64,000 bases of DNA from Pseudomonas migulae NBRC 103157 (GCF_002091715.1 NZ_BDAG01000003.1:62001-126000), one strand, 5' to 3'. Counted from the first letter of the stretch, positions 26,152 through 35,506 are shown. Numbers and translations: made by a program. Notes: generated by a model from the letters alone, not told the origin.

Positions 26152-27753
26152 TTATTGGTCGATACTGACGCCCGAGAACACGTTGCGGCCGAAAGGACTC
26201 ACCTTGAATCCTTCGACTTTGGCGCTCAACGGCTGGTTGACCGTCGAGTGGGCGACAGGCGTGATCGGCACTTGCTGCTTGAGCAACTGCTGAGCCTGTT
26301 TGTAGAGCACGGTGCGCTGGTCACGATCGGTGACGACCTTGGCCTGCTTGATCAGCTTGTCGTAAGCCGGATCACACCATTGGGAATAGTTGTTGCCGCC
26401 AATGGCGTCGCAGCTGTAAAGCGTGCCGAGCCAGTTGTCCGGGTCCCCGTTGTCACCGGTCCAGCCAATCAGGCTGACGTCGTGCTCGCCATTCTTGGTG
26501 CGCTTGATGTACTCGCCCCATTCGTAGCTGACGATCTTCACTTTGAGACCGATTTTCGCCCAGTCAGCCTGGAGCATCTCGGCCATCAACTTGGCGTTCG
26601 GGTTGTACGGGCGCTGAACCGGCATTGCCCATAAAGTGATTTCGGTGCCTTCCTTCACGCCGGCAGCCTTGAGCAGTTCCTTGGCTTTTTCCGGGTTGTA
26701 GGCGGCGTCCTTGATGGTCTCGTCGTAGGACCATTGGGTCGGCGGCATGGCGTTTTGCGCAAGTTGCCCGGCGCCTTGGTATACCGCGTTGAGAATGCCT
26801 TGCTTGTTCACCGCCATGTCCAGCGCCTGACGCACTTCAAGCTGGTCGAACGGCTTGTGGCGCACGTTGTAGGCGATGTAGCCGAGGTTGAAACCGGGCT
26901 TCTCGATGAGTTTGAGTTTGGTGTCGTTCTTCAGCGCTTCGACATCGGCAGGGCGGGGGTGCAGGGTGATCTGGCACTCGTTGGCCTTGAGCTTCTGCAC
27001 GCGCACCGAGGCGTCGGTGTTGATGGCGAAAATCAGGTTGTCGAGCTTGACCCGGCTCGGGTCCCAGTACTGCTTGTTGCCGCTGTAACGGATGTTGGAA
27101 TCTTTCTGGTAGCTCTTGAATACGAACGGTCCGGTGCCGATCGGCTTCTGGTTGATGTCGCTCGGCTTGCCTTCGGCCAGCAGCTTGTCGGCGTATTCGG
27201 CGGACAGGATGGCGGCGAAGCTCATGGCGATGTTCTGGATGAACGCGGCGTCCACGCTATTGAGCGTCATGACCACGGTCAGCGGGCCGGTCTTCTCGAC
27301 CTTGGCGATGTTCTTGTTCAGGCTCATCCCGTTGAAGTACGGGAATTCGGTGGGATAGGCCTTACGGAAAGGTTGCTGCGGATCGAGCATGCGATTGAAC
27401 GTGAACAGCACGTCGTCGGCGTTGAAATCACGGGTCGGCGTGAAGTACTTGGTTGTGTGAAATTTCACCCCTTCGCGCAGGTGAAAGGTGTACTTGAGGC
27501 CGTCTTCGGAAATATCCCAGCTTGTTGCCAGGCCCGGTACGACGTTGGTGGCGCCTTTTTCGAACTCTGCGAGTCGGTTGTACAACGGCTCGGCAGCATC
27601 GTTATCGGTCGCGGTCGTGTACTGCGCGGTGTCGAAACCAGCCGGGCTGCCTTCGGAGCAGAACACCAGGCTGTTATTGGCGGCCTGGCTGATGGAAGTG
27701 GCGGCCAGCAGGCCGGTGCCCAGCAATGCGGATAAAACCAAGGTATGGCGCAT
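26152..27753 (-). CDS. dppA: Periplasmic peptide-binding protein (second paralogue)
   Basis: 533 residues, SBP family 5. Signal peptide (MRHTLVLSALLGTGLLAATSISQA), mature NNSLVFCSEGSPAGFD. Close relative of the next upstream paralogue, sharing long identical blocks (e.g. ADDVLFTFNRM, MPPTQWSYD, KAKELLKAAGVKEGTEI), pointing to a tandem duplication. GGGAG box 5 bases before ATG. Probably gives a different peptide specificity to the same DppBCDF permease. Confidence 0.9.
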   Translation of the reverse strand: MRHTLVLSALLGTGLLAATSISQAANNSLVFCSEGSPAGFDTAQYTTATDNDAAEPLYNRLAEFEKGATNVVPGLATSWDISEDGLKYTFHLREGVKFHTTKYFTPTRDFNADDVLFTFNRMLDPQQPFRKAYPTEFPYFNGMSLNKNIAKVEKTGPLTVVMTLNSVDAAFIQNIAMSFAAILSAEYADKLLAEGKPSDINQKPIGTGPFVFKSYQKDSNIRYSGNKQYWDPSRVKLDNLIFAINTDASVRVQKLKANECQITLHPRPADVEALKNDTKLKLIEKPGFNLGYIAYNVRHKPFDQLEVRQALDMAVNKQGILNAVYQGAGQLAQNAMPPTQWSYDETIKDAAYNPEKAKELLKAAGVKEGTEITLWAMPVQRPYNPNAKLMAEMLQADWAKIGLKVKIVSYEWGEYIKRTKNGEHDVSLIGWTGDNGDPDNWLGTLYSCDAIGGNNYSQWCDPAYDKLIKQAKVVTDRDQRTVLYKQAQQLLKQQVPITPVAHSTVNQPLSAKVEGFKVSPFGRNVFSGVSIDQ

Positions 27754-28017
27754 GACGCTCCCTTTTCTCTTTCTCTAAGTGTTTTCAATGAGCCGCGGTC
27801 CCGTCCGGGGACGTGGAGGCGTCACTGAGCTCAAGCCATGACGTGCAGCAGAACCGAGAGCCCACGCATGCACTGGTCAGATCCCGACGGTATGAGCCGC
27901 GGTTCCGGCAGTAAATGCGTAGAGTCCTAAAGACTTGTAGGAAAGGGCAACGCGTCCGATGTCACTGCTGTAGTCCGCAGCGGAACTGGATGTAGGTTGT
28001 TTCCTGGTTTCTCGGTA
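27754..28017. other. Intergenic gap between two dppA paralogues
   Basis: Non-coding, follows a terminator on the minus strand, and therefore probably contains a promoter for the second paralogue and the genes after it. I could not fix -35/-10 boxes with confidence. Confidence 0.35.
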
Positions 28018-28053
28018 GAAAAAACAACGGCGACGTCAAAAACGTCGCCGTTG
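28018..28053 (-). terminator. Rho-independent terminator after the first dppA paralogue
   Basis: A perfect 12-bp stem (CAACGGCGACGT / ACGTCGCCGTTG, 28025-28036 with 28042-28053) with a short A/T loop and six T residues on the minus strand. It starts 7 bp after the stop codon, making the first paralogue separately transcribed from the rest of the dpp cluster. Confidence 0.92.
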
Positions 28054-28060
28054 CCAAATC

Positions 28061-29686
28061 TTATTTGCTGACGCTAACGCCGTAGAAGGAGTTCAAGCCG
28101 AATGGGCTGATCTTGAAATCCTGCACTTCGTTGCGCATGGGTTGGAACACCGTCGAGTGAGCGATAGGTGTCATTGGAACAGCGTCTTTGAGGACGTGTT
28201 GCGCCTGCTTGTACAGTTCGGTGCGCTTGCCCTGGTCGGTCGTGCGCTTGGCTTCCTTGACGATGCCGTCGAACTTCTTGTCGCACCACTTGGAGAAGTT
28301 GTTGCCCTGCAGCGAATCGCAGCCGAACAGCACGTTCAGCCAGTTGTCCGGGTCACCGTTGTCGCCGCTCCAGCCAATCAGCATCGCGCCGTTTTCGCCG
28401 CCTTTGGAGCGCTTGATGTACTCGCCCCACTCGTAGGTCACGATCTTGGCTTTGATGCCGATCTTGGCCCAGTCGGACTGCAGCATTTCTGCCATCAGCT
28501 TGGCGTTCGGGTTGTAAGGACGCTGTACCGGCATCGCCCACAGGTTGATCTCGGTGCCTTCCTTGACGCCGGCTTCCTTGAGCAGCTCTTTGGCTTTCTC
28601 AGGGTTGTACGGCGCATCCTTGATAGTGGTGTCGTAAGACCACTGGGTCGGCGGCATGGCGTTGACGGCCAGTTGACCTGCACCCTGGTAAACCGAGTCG
28701 ATGATCTGCTGCTTGTTGACGGCCATGTCCAGTGCCTGACGCACTTTCAGTTGGGCCATCGGGTTCGGCTGGTCGCTGCCCTTGATCTTGTCCATCACGT
28801 TGTAGGCGATGTAACCCAGGTTGAAACCGGCCTGGTCAGGCACTTTCAGGGTCTTGTCTTCTTTCAGCGCCTTCAGGTCGGCCGGACGCGGGAACAGAGT
28901 GATCTGGCACTCGCCCTTCTTCAGCTTCTGGATACGTACCGACGGGTCGGTGGTGATGGCGAAGATCAGGTTGTCGATCTTGACGTCATCAGGCTTCCAG
29001 TAGTCCTTGTTCCCGGTGTAGCGGATGTTGGAGTCTTTCTGGTAGCTCTTGAACACGAACGGGCCAGTGCCGACCGGCTTCTGGTTGATATCGGCGGCTT
29101 TGCCTTCCTTGAGCAGCTTGTCGGCGTACTCGGCGGACTGGATCGAGGCGAAGCTCATGGCCATGTTCTGGATGAACGCCGCGTCCACTTCTTTGAGGGT
29201 GAACTTGACGGTCTTGTCGTCGACTTTATCGATCTTGGTGATGTTGGTATCCATCCCCATGTCGGTGAAGTACGGGAATTCGGTCGGGTACGCCTTACGG
29301 AACGGGTCATCCTTGTTAATCATGCGATTAAAGGTGAACAGCACGTCGTCGGCGTTGAACTCGCGAGTGGGCTTGAAGTACGGGGTGGTGTGGAACTTGA
29401 CGCCTTCACGCAGGTGGAAGGTGTATGTCAGGCCGTCATCGGAGATGTCCCATTTGGTCGCCAGACCAGGAATAACGGCGGTGCCGCCGCGCTCGAACTG
29501 AGTCAAGCGGTTGAACATGGTTTCTGCAGAGGCGTCGAAGTCGGTTCCGGTGGTGTACTGACCAGGATCAAAACCGGCCGGGCTCCCTTCGGAGCAAAAC
29601 ACCAGGTTAGTCGCCGCTTGGGCGAAAGGTGCGGCAGCTAACAAGCTGGCGCCGACTAAAAACGGAATGACCGCGTGTTTAAGCAT
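28061..29686 (-). CDS. dppA: Periplasmic peptide-binding protein (first paralogue)
   Basis: 541 residues from the ATG at 29686, chosen because it opens the signal peptide (MLKHAVIPFLVGASLLAAAP…AQA) and has an AGG box 8 bases upstream; a longer in-frame extension would bury the signal. SBP family 5, mature start ATNLVFCSEGSPAGFD. Strongly similar to the adjacent paralogue at 26152-27753. Ends at a strong terminator, so it can be expressed independently. Confidence 0.9.
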   Translation of the reverse strand: MLKHAVIPFLVGASLLAAAPFAQAATNLVFCSEGSPAGFDPGQYTTGTDFDASAETMFNRLTQFERGGTAVIPGLATKWDISDDGLTYTFHLREGVKFHTTPYFKPTREFNADDVLFTFNRMINKDDPFRKAYPTEFPYFTDMGMDTNITKIDKVDDKTVKFTLKEVDAAFIQNMAMSFASIQSAEYADKLLKEGKAADINQKPVGTGPFVFKSYQKDSNIRYTGNKDYWKPDDVKIDNLIFAITTDPSVRIQKLKKGECQITLFPRPADLKALKEDKTLKVPDQAGFNLGYIAYNVMDKIKGSDQPNPMAQLKVRQALDMAVNKQQIIDSVYQGAGQLAVNAMPPTQWSYDTTIKDAPYNPEKAKELLKEAGVKEGTEINLWAMPVQRPYNPNAKLMAEMLQSDWAKIGIKAKIVTYEWGEYIKRSKGGENGAMLIGWSGDNGDPDNWLNVLFGCDSLQGNNFSKWCDKKFDGIVKEAKRTTDQGKRTELYKQAQHVLKDAVPMTPIAHSTVFQPMRNEVQDFKISPFGLNSFYGVSVSK

Positions 29687-30179
29687 GTTGGCCTCATGAT
29701 TTGTTGTCATTTTTGGAATTAGAGGACGACCTCGTGAGCCGTGCCTGCGGATACTTATGCAGGGGCCATACCCAATGCAAGATCCTGAACGACCACAGGC
29801 GTTAAACAGTGGCACGAACGTACCTTAATGTCGCATATGTATAAATTCGTGCGCATTTGACCGTTTGCGCGCGGTTTTTTCGGTGCAAACCGTGCACTGG
29901 CAGGGGGCGATCGTGGTGTCTGGCGCACCCGGTTGGAGCGTGGTGTTACTTATTTATACCCATCCTTGCAGAAGGAGTGAGGTCGAGGGGACTGTTCTTG
30001 AAGTCGGTGGGGGGTGTAAGGCCGTCGAGTGGGGGATTGTTGTGCCAGGTATTTGTTGTTTAAGGATTTATTGTGTGTGGGGGGACAGTTTGGCCCATTG
30101 CTGTTTGTCAGCGTACACATTGGTATTTGCAGTGATCTTTATCTTGGCGGCCTGGTAGCCGACCGGTTTCTTGTTGTCG

Positions 30180-30310
30180 GTGTATATATCCATTCCTGCG
30201 GTAACGGCGGCTGGCGGTTTCGCCCTTACGGCGACTCACTTTTTTTTCAAACGCCAAAAAAAAGTAAGCAAAAAAAGGCTCGCCCCGAGCGTCCGGCCCC
30301 TCGCTAAGGC
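30180..30310. repeat. Probable Pseudomonas intergenic repeat
   Basis: The series TTTCGCCCTTACGGCGACTC, an A/T-rich inverted block (ACTTTTTTTTCAAACG / CGCCAAAAAAAAGT) and then a GGCTCG-rich section matches, from memory, a dispersed intergenic family in fluorescent pseudomonads. No copy number can be given from this window. Confidence 0.45.
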
Positions 30311-30691
30311 TCGGCGTTCCTTCGCTCCGGTATTCATCCGGGGGCATCGCCCTCCGGTTGGCTTCGCTGGCACCTACATGCGATGAGTTCGACTGCGTCG
30401 AACGGCGCTGCGCGCCACTCCCCGGATGAACACCTCCACTCAGCCTCCCGAAGGGGCGGGTGGATCAAGATCAAGAGCTGCAGGCGAGCTAACGCTCGGC
30501 CTGATGAGTGGTGAGAAGCGGGTGTATGCCGATCTGCTTTTGTAGGCGCCGGCTTGCTGGCGATGGCGCCCTGCCAACCAACCTATCCTCGCCGACATAC
30601 GCAGACCTAGTAGGAGCCGACTTGCTAACGATGGTGGCGGTGTGGTTCACCGCAAGCCAGGCAGTCCCTCCGCTGACTTTCGTGAGGCAAT

Positions 30692-30728
30692 AAAAAAACG
30701 GCGATCACTTCGGTGATCGCCGTTTTTT
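30692..30728 (-). terminator. Bidirectional-looking terminator after the SIMPL gene
   Basis: ACGGCGATCAC-TTCG-GTGATCGCCGT with seven A residues on one side and six T on the other; lies 16 bp after the SIMPL-domain gene stop on the minus strand. Confidence 0.92.
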
Positions 30729-30743
30729 GTACAGGTTATCGAA

Positions 30744-31460
30744 TCAAGGCAGCAACACTTCAACCACACCATCCGCCGTCATGCTGACCTGGCTGGTGCC
30801 GGCCTCGACTTCCGGTGTCACCGGCGCGGCGTCCATGCTCGCCGCTTTCATCATCATCGGCCCGCGCATGTACGGTTGTGGGTAGCCGTTGCTGTTGAGG
30901 TTCAGGTTGACGATTTTGTAACCCTTGCCGCCCAGTGCATCGGTGGCCAGTTGTGCGCGGGCTTTGAAGGCGGTTACAGCATCTTTCAGCAGTGCGTCTT
31001 CACTGGCCTTGCGGGTTGGCGTGGCGATGGCGAAGTCCATGCCGCCCATTTTCAGGTCGGTGAGCAGTTCGCCAGTCAGTTTCGACAGCGCGGCGAAGTC
31101 GGAGCTTTCCAGGCGCAGTTCGGCGCGTTCACGCCAGCCGGTGATTTTCTGGCCCTTGGTGTCGTAGATCGGGTAGCTGTTGCGGCTGCCCTGGCGCAGG
31201 GTGATGTCTTTGACTTGTTTGGCCTGGGCCAGCGCCTTGTTCATGGTGGTGCTGACGTCTGCGGCGAGTTTGGCCGGGTCGGTGTTTTGTTCTTCGGTGT
31301 AGAGGGTCACGATCATCAGGTCGCGGGCGACTTCCTGACTGACTTCGGCGCGCAGGGAAATCTGGTTGTAATGCAGCTCGTCGGCGGCCAGGGCCGGGAG
31401 GCTGGCGACGGTGCCGACGCTGAGGGCGAGTAGGGCGGCGCTGCGGCGGAAAGTGTGCAT
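30744..31460 (-). CDS. Periplasmic SIMPL-domain (DUF541) protein
   Basis: 238 residues from the ATG at 31460, which begins a clear signal peptide (MHTFRRSAALLALSVGTVASLPALA, then ADELHYNQ) and has a GGAGA box; upstream in-frame starts are not supported. SIMPL domain across most of the mature protein (ISLRAEVSQEVARDLMIVTLYTEE …, MNKALAQAKQ …). SIMPL/DUF541 proteins are periplasmic and linked to oxidative or envelope stress, without an assigned reaction. Single gene. Confidence 0.85.
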   Translation of the reverse strand: MHTFRRSAALLALSVGTVASLPALAADELHYNQISLRAEVSQEVARDLMIVTLYTEEQNTDPAKLAADVSTTMNKALAQAKQVKDITLRQGSRNSYPIYDTKGQKITGWRERAELRLESSDFAALSKLTGELLTDLKMGGMDFAIATPTRKASEDALLKDAVTAFKARAQLATDALGGKGYKIVNLNLNSNGYPQPYMRGPMMMKAASMDAAPVTPEVEAGTSQVSMTADGVVEVLLP

Positions 31461-31582
31461 GAAATCTCCTTGGACGATGCGCAGGGGTTGGGTCCGAGCC
31501 TGCGTGAAACCATCAGACTCTAGCTTTAATGATCCGGTTCGCACAGTTACAACTTCTATACAGATGAATTGATGGTGGCCCT

Positions 31583-31610
31583 GTGGTGAGGGGGCAAGCC
31601 CCCTCGCCAC
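31583..31610. repeat. Solitary REP-like hairpin
   Basis: A 12-bp stem (GTGGTGAGGGGG / CCCCCTCGCCAC, one wobble) with a CAAG loop, between the divergent SIMPL gene and roxS. Confidence 0.7.
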
Positions 31611-31733
31611 GGGAGTACTTCGTCAGAGATACATTGCTTGGAGGCTGTGGCCGTTTGCCGCACTTTTGCCTGTCAGCCCCCGTGCTTGGTTATACTCCGT
31701 GCGATCCGCCTGGAGCGCTCATCAGGAGAGCTC

Positions 31734-32996
31734 ATGCTCGCCCCCGTTCAAATCACTTCCGCAACTCGCCAGAACCTCTGGCGGCTGACGTTCATCCGCA
31801 CCTTGGTGCTGGCCGCCCAGGCTGGTTCGGTGGGACTGGCTTACTGGCTCGACTTGCTGCCGCTGCCCTGGTTTCAACTGGCCGCGACCCTCGGTTGCTC
31901 GATGTTGCTGTGCGCGTTCACGGCGATTCGCCTGCGCACCTCATGGCCTGTCACTGAGCTCGAATATGCCGTGCAACTGGCCTGTGACCTGTTTATCCAC
32001 AGCGCCTTGCTGTATTTCTCCGGTGGCTCGACCAACCCTTTCGTCTCTTATTACCTGGTGCCGTTGACCATCGCCGCCGTGACGCTGCCATGGCGTTATT
32101 CGGTGATCCTGTCGGGCATCGCGCTGACGATGTACACCTTGCTGCTGGCGGGTTTCTATCCGCTGCAAACCTTCCCGATTGCCCGGGAAAACCTGCAGGT
32201 CTACGGGATGTGGCTGAGCTTCGCCCTCGCGGCGGCGGTGATTACGTTCTTTGCCGCGCGCATGGCCGAAGAGCTGCGCCGGCAGGAAGAGCTACGTGCT
32301 ATCCGTCGCGAAGAAGGCCTGCGTGATCAGCAATTGCTCGCCGTCGCGACCGAGGCCGCCGGTGCCGCCCATGAGCTGGGCACGCCGCTGGCGACCATGA
32401 GCGTACTGCTCAAGGAAATGCGTCAGGACCACCACGACCCGATGTTGCAGGACGACCTGAGCGTGTTGCAGGATCAGGTCAAACTTTGCAAGGAGACCTT
32501 GCAGCAGCTGGTTCGGGCGGCAGAGGCCAATCGCCGTTTGGCCGTGGAAATGCAGGACGTTACCGACTGGCTCGACGAAGCGCTGAACCGCTGGCACCTG
32601 ATGCGTCCGGAAGCCAGCTACCGCTTCCAGCGCCTGGGCCAAGGCACCGTGCCGCGCATGGCGCCGCCGCCGGACCTGACCCAGGCGCTGCTGAATCTGC
32701 TCAACAACGCCGCTGATGCGTGCCCCGAAGGACTGCAGGTGACGCTGGACTGGAATGCCGAGGATTTGACCATCAGCATTCGCGACCACGGCGCCGGTGT
32801 GCCGCTGGCCATTGCCGAACAGATCGGCAAACCGTTTTTTACCACCAAGGGCAAAGGTTTCGGCCTGGGCCTGTTTTTGAGCAAGGCCAGCGTGACACGC
32901 GCCGGCGGCTCAGTGAAACTCTACAGTCATGAGGAAGGCGGCACGCTCACCGAGCTGCGCCTGCCCCGTGTCGCCCGAGGAGACGAACATGAGTGA
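31734..32996 (+). CDS. roxS: Redox-sensing histidine kinase RoxS (RegB/PrrB family)
   Basis: 420 residues from the ATG at 31734 (AGGAG box 6 bases upstream). Six TM helices in the first ~175 residues, including the RegB quinone-sensing motif GGSTNPF at 97-103. The H-box AAGAAHELGTPLATM holds phospho-acceptor H213; N, G1 and G2 boxes follow (LLNLLNNAADA, IRDHGAGVP, GLGLFLSKA). Senses respiratory/quinone redox state and phosphorylates RoxR, which regulates terminal oxidases in pseudomonads. Overlaps roxR by 8 bp. Confidence 0.93.
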   Translation: MLAPVQITSATRQNLWRLTFIRTLVLAAQAGSVGLAYWLDLLPLPWFQLAATLGCSMLLCAFTAIRLRTSWPVTELEYAVQLACDLFIHSALLYFSGGSTNPFVSYYLVPLTIAAVTLPWRYSVILSGIALTMYTLLLAGFYPLQTFPIARENLQVYGMWLSFALAAAVITFFAARMAEELRRQEELRAIRREEGLRDQQLLAVATEAAGAAHELGTPLATMSVLLKEMRQDHHDPMLQDDLSVLQDQVKLCKETLQQLVRAAEANRRLAVEMQDVTDWLDEALNRWHLMRPEASYRFQRLGQGTVPRMAPPPDLTQALLNLLNNAADACPEGLQVTLDWNAEDLTISIRDHGAGVPLAIAEQIGKPFFTTKGKGFGLGLFLSKASVTRAGGSVKLYSHEEGGTLTELRLPRVARGDEHE

Positions 32997-33549
32997 CGAG
33001 ATCCAAGTCGAAGGCGAAGAACTGCCGCACTTGCTGCTGGTAGATGACGACGCCACGTTCACCCGCGTGATGGCGCGCGCCATGGCCCGCCGCGGTTTTC
33101 GCGTCAGCACCGCCGGTTCCGCCGAAGAAGGCCTGACCATCGCCCAGGCCGACATCCCGGATTACGCCGCGCTGGACCTGAAAATGGACGGCGATTCGGG
33201 TCTGGTATTGTTGCCCAAACTGCTTGAGCTCGACCCGGACATGCGCGTGGTGATCCTCACCGGTTACTCGAGCATTGCCACTGCCGTCGAGGCGATCAAG
33301 CGCGGTGCCTGCAACTACCTGTGCAAACCGGCGGATGCCGATGACGTCCTTGCTGCGTTGCTGTCCGAGCATGCCGACCTCGACACCCTGGTGCCGGAAA
33401 ACCCGATGTCGGTGGACCGCCTGCAGTGGGAACACATCCAGCGCGTGTTGACCGAACACGAAGGCAACATCTCCGCCACTGCCCGCGCCCTGGGCATGCA
33501 CCGCCGCACGCTGCAGCGCAAACTGCAGAAGCGTCCCGTTCGTCGCTGA
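32989..33549 (+). CDS. roxR: Response regulator RoxR (RegA/PrrA family)
   Basis: 186 residues. Receiver domain (about 14-125) with D20/D21 and phospho-acceptor D63 (ALDLKMDGDSG), conserved T/K (LTGYSS, CKPADADD). Short proline-containing linker, then a Fis-type HTH (about 145-183: HEGNISATARALGMHRRTLQRKLQK), exactly the RegA/PrrA/ActR architecture. Start ATGAGTGA overlaps the roxS stop, indicating coupling. Confidence 0.95.
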   Translation: MSDEIQVEGEELPHLLLVDDDATFTRVMARAMARRGFRVSTAGSAEEGLTIAQADIPDYAALDLKMDGDSGLVLLPKLLELDPDMRVVILTGYSSIATAVEAIKRGACNYLCKPADADDVLAALLSEHADLDTLVPENPMSVDRLQWEHIQRVLTEHEGNISATARALGMHRRTLQRKLQKRPVRR

Positions 33550-33589
33550 ACCTGCGCTGAACGAATGCTGGCCGAGCCTCGCGACAAAC

Positions 33590-33615
33590 CGAACCGATCC
33601 TCTATGATCGGTTCG
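33590..33615. terminator. Hairpin between roxR and the ABC transporter gene
   Basis: CGAACCGATC / GATCGGTTCG, a perfect 10-bp stem with a CTCTAT loop-type hexamer, 40 bp after roxR. The tract that follows (TGCCTGTACTTTTCTTT) is T-rich but not immediate, so termination may be partial. Confidence 0.5.
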
Positions 33616-33646
33616 TGCCTGTACTTTTCTTTATCGAGCCTTATCC

Positions 33647-35374
33647 ATGAATCAGAACGCTGAATATTCCGCGGTCAACGATGCTGTGCGCGGGCAGTTT
33701 TTTCGCAAAGTCTGGGCGATGATCACGCCATATTGGCGTAGCGAGGAGAAGGGCAAGGCCTGGACGTTGCTGCTCGCGGTGATTGCGTTATCGCTGGTCA
33801 GCGTGGGGCTCTCGGTGTGGTTCAACACCTGGTACAAGGATTTTTACAACGCGCTGCAGCAAAAAGATGAAGTGGCGTTCTGGCGGTTGATTCTGTATTT
33901 CTGCGGGATTGCGGCGGTGGCGATTGTCGGTGCCGTGTACCGGCTCTACCTGACCCAGATGCTGACCATTCGCTGGCGTGCCTGGCTCACGGAAAAGCAT
34001 TTCGCCCGCTGGCTCGGCAACAAGAATTACTACCAGCTGGAGCAGGGCGGTTACACCGATAACCCGGACCAGCGGATTTCCGAAGACCTCAACAACTTCA
34101 CCTCCAACACCCTGGAGTTGGGCATCGGTCTGCTTCGCAATATTGTCAGCCTGGTGTCGTTCTCGATCATTTTGTGGGGCGTGTCGGGCAGTATCGAAGT
34201 GTTCGGTTTTACCATTCCCGGCTACATGTTCTGGTGTGTGCTGGTGTATGCCGTGATCGGCAGTTGGTTAACGCACTTGATCGGTCGCCGTTTGATCGGC
34301 CTGAACAACCGGCAACAACGCTTCGAAGCCGACCTGCGTTTCTCCATGGTGCGGATTCGCGAAAATGCCGAGAGCATTGCGCTGTACAACGGCGAACCCA
34401 ATGAAAACCGTCGCTTGAGCACCCGCTTCGGAATGGTCTGGCACAATTTTTGGGACATCATGAAGGTGTCCAAGCGTCTGACGTTCTTTACCGCAGGTTA
34501 CCAACAGGCCGCCATCATCTTCCCGTTCATCGTCGCTTCGCCGCGTTACCTGTCCGGCAAGATCGAACTCGGCGAGCTGATGCAGATCAGTTCGGCGTTC
34601 GGCAATGTGCAGGAAAGTTTCAGCTGGTTTATCAGTGCGTACCAGAGCCTCGCGTCGTGGCGCGCCACGTGTGATCGTCTGCTGAGTTTCCGTCAGGCCA
34701 TGACCGACAACGAAGAGCGCGCACCCGCGATCGACGTGCAGAATTCAGGCTCGGCGTTGAAACTGCATAACCTGGGCCTCGACCTCGCAGATGGTCGTCA
34801 CTTGCTGACCAGCGCCGACATGACTGTGGAGGAGGGCGAGCGCGTAATGCTCAGCGGCCGTTCCGGCAGTGGCAAGTCCACGTTGCTGCGGGCGATGGGG
34901 CATTTGTGGCCGGCGGGCCACGGCAGCATTCGTCTGCCGGCGGCGCGCTATCTGTTCCTGCCGCAAAAGCCTTATCTGCCGATTGGCACGCTGCGCGAGG
35001 TGTTGAGTTATCCACAGGCCGGCGACACCTATCCGAACGAGCGTTACGTTCACGTGCTGGAAACCTGTCGTTTGCCGCACCTGGTTTCGCGCCTGGACGA
35101 AGCGAATCATTGGCAGCGCATGCTCTCGCCGGGTGAACAGCAACGCGTGGCCTTTGCCCGTGCGCTGCTTTATGCGCCGCAATGGCTGTACATGGACGAA
35201 GCGACTTCGGCGATGGACGAAGAGGATGAGGCGTCGCTGTATCAGGCGCTGATCGATGAGATTCCGGGGCTGAGCATTGTCAGCGTTGGGCATCGCAGCA
35301 GTTTGAAACGATTCCATCCACGGCATGTGCGCATCGACAACGGGCATCTGGTGGATCAGACCGTGACCGCGTAA
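33647..35374 (+). CDS. SbmA/BacA-like ABC transporter with fused ATPase (YddA type)
   Basis: 575 residues. N-terminal SbmA/BacA-type membrane domain with about six TM helices (residues ~35-340; motif YYQLEQGGYTDNPDQRISED). C-terminal ATPase has Walker A GRSGSGKSTLL, a variant signature LSPGEQQRVAFARAL (SPGEQ rather than SGGQ, usual for this ABC-D subfamily) and Walker B WLYMDEATSAMD. Family members transport long-chain acyl-CoA-like compounds, peptide antibiotics or cobalamin; the substrate here is unknown. Ends directly in a REP inverted pair. Confidence 0.85.
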   Translation: MNQNAEYSAVNDAVRGQFFRKVWAMITPYWRSEEKGKAWTLLLAVIALSLVSVGLSVWFNTWYKDFYNALQQKDEVAFWRLILYFCGIAAVAIVGAVYRLYLTQMLTIRWRAWLTEKHFARWLGNKNYYQLEQGGYTDNPDQRISEDLNNFTSNTLELGIGLLRNIVSLVSFSIILWGVSGSIEVFGFTIPGYMFWCVLVYAVIGSWLTHLIGRRLIGLNNRQQRFEADLRFSMVRIRENAESIALYNGEPNENRRLSTRFGMVWHNFWDIMKVSKRLTFFTAGYQQAAIIFPFIVASPRYLSGKIELGELMQISSAFGNVQESFSWFISAYQSLASWRATCDRLLSFRQAMTDNEERAPAIDVQNSGSALKLHNLGLDLADGRHLLTSADMTVEEGERVMLSGRSGSGKSTLLRAMGHLWPAGHGSIRLPAARYLFLPQKPYLPIGTLREVLSYPQAGDTYPNERYVHVLETCRLPHLVSRLDEANHWQRMLSPGEQQRVAFARALLYAPQWLYMDEATSAMDEEDEASLYQALIDEIPGLSIVSVGHRSSLKRFHPRHVRIDNGHLVDQTVTA

Positions 35375-35494
35375 CCACCGCCCCCTGAGCGAGCTTGCTC
35401 GCGATGGGCGTTAACGATAACGCGTACCTTCCGAATAAACGCGTCGTCCTTGAGTCCATCGCGAGCAAGCTCGCTCCTACAATAGGGGCGGTGG
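35375..35494. repeat. REP inverted pair with extended arms
   Basis: GAGCGAGCTTGCTCGCGATGG faces CCATCGCGAGCAAGCTCGCTC, and the outer flanks also pair (CCACCGCCCC / GGGGCGGTGG). It begins at the stop codon of the ABC transporter gene, so it probably forms its 3' end. Confidence 0.88.
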
Positions 35495-35506
35495 TGATCG
35501 TACAAC
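35489..35506. promoter_or_regulatory. Candidate operator of the GntR/FadR regulator (autoregulation)
   Basis: ATCGTACAAC at 35497-35506 is the exact reverse complement of GTTGTACGAT at 38137-38146 in front of kdgD. The left half-site is degenerate here. Shared motif in front of regulator and target operon suggests the FadR-type regulator binds both. Confidence 0.45.

Larger units (their letters stand above)
29687..30743. other. 1-kb gap: dpp leader, G/T-rich block and Pseudomonas intergenic repeats
   Basis: The left part should hold the promoter of the first dppA. About 29,985-30,090 is strikingly G/T-rich on the plus strand with four G tracts. 30,180-30,310 resembles a repeated Pseudomonas intergenic sequence (GGCGGTTTCGCCCTTACGGCGACTCAC with A- and T-tracts, then GGCTCGCC…). 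Two REP-like units in the same orientation follow at 30,540-30,565 and 30,609-30,640. Frames crossing the region look spurious. Confidence 0.45.

Noticed and set aside
28142-29641. 499-codon plus-strand frame
   Set aside because: Antisense shadow of the first dppA paralogue; similar shadows oppose opdP (24409-25959) and the other dppA genes.
29857-30386. Overlapping plus-strand frames upstream of dpp
   Set aside because: All cross G/T-rich or repeat DNA, lack start signals and give implausible proteins.
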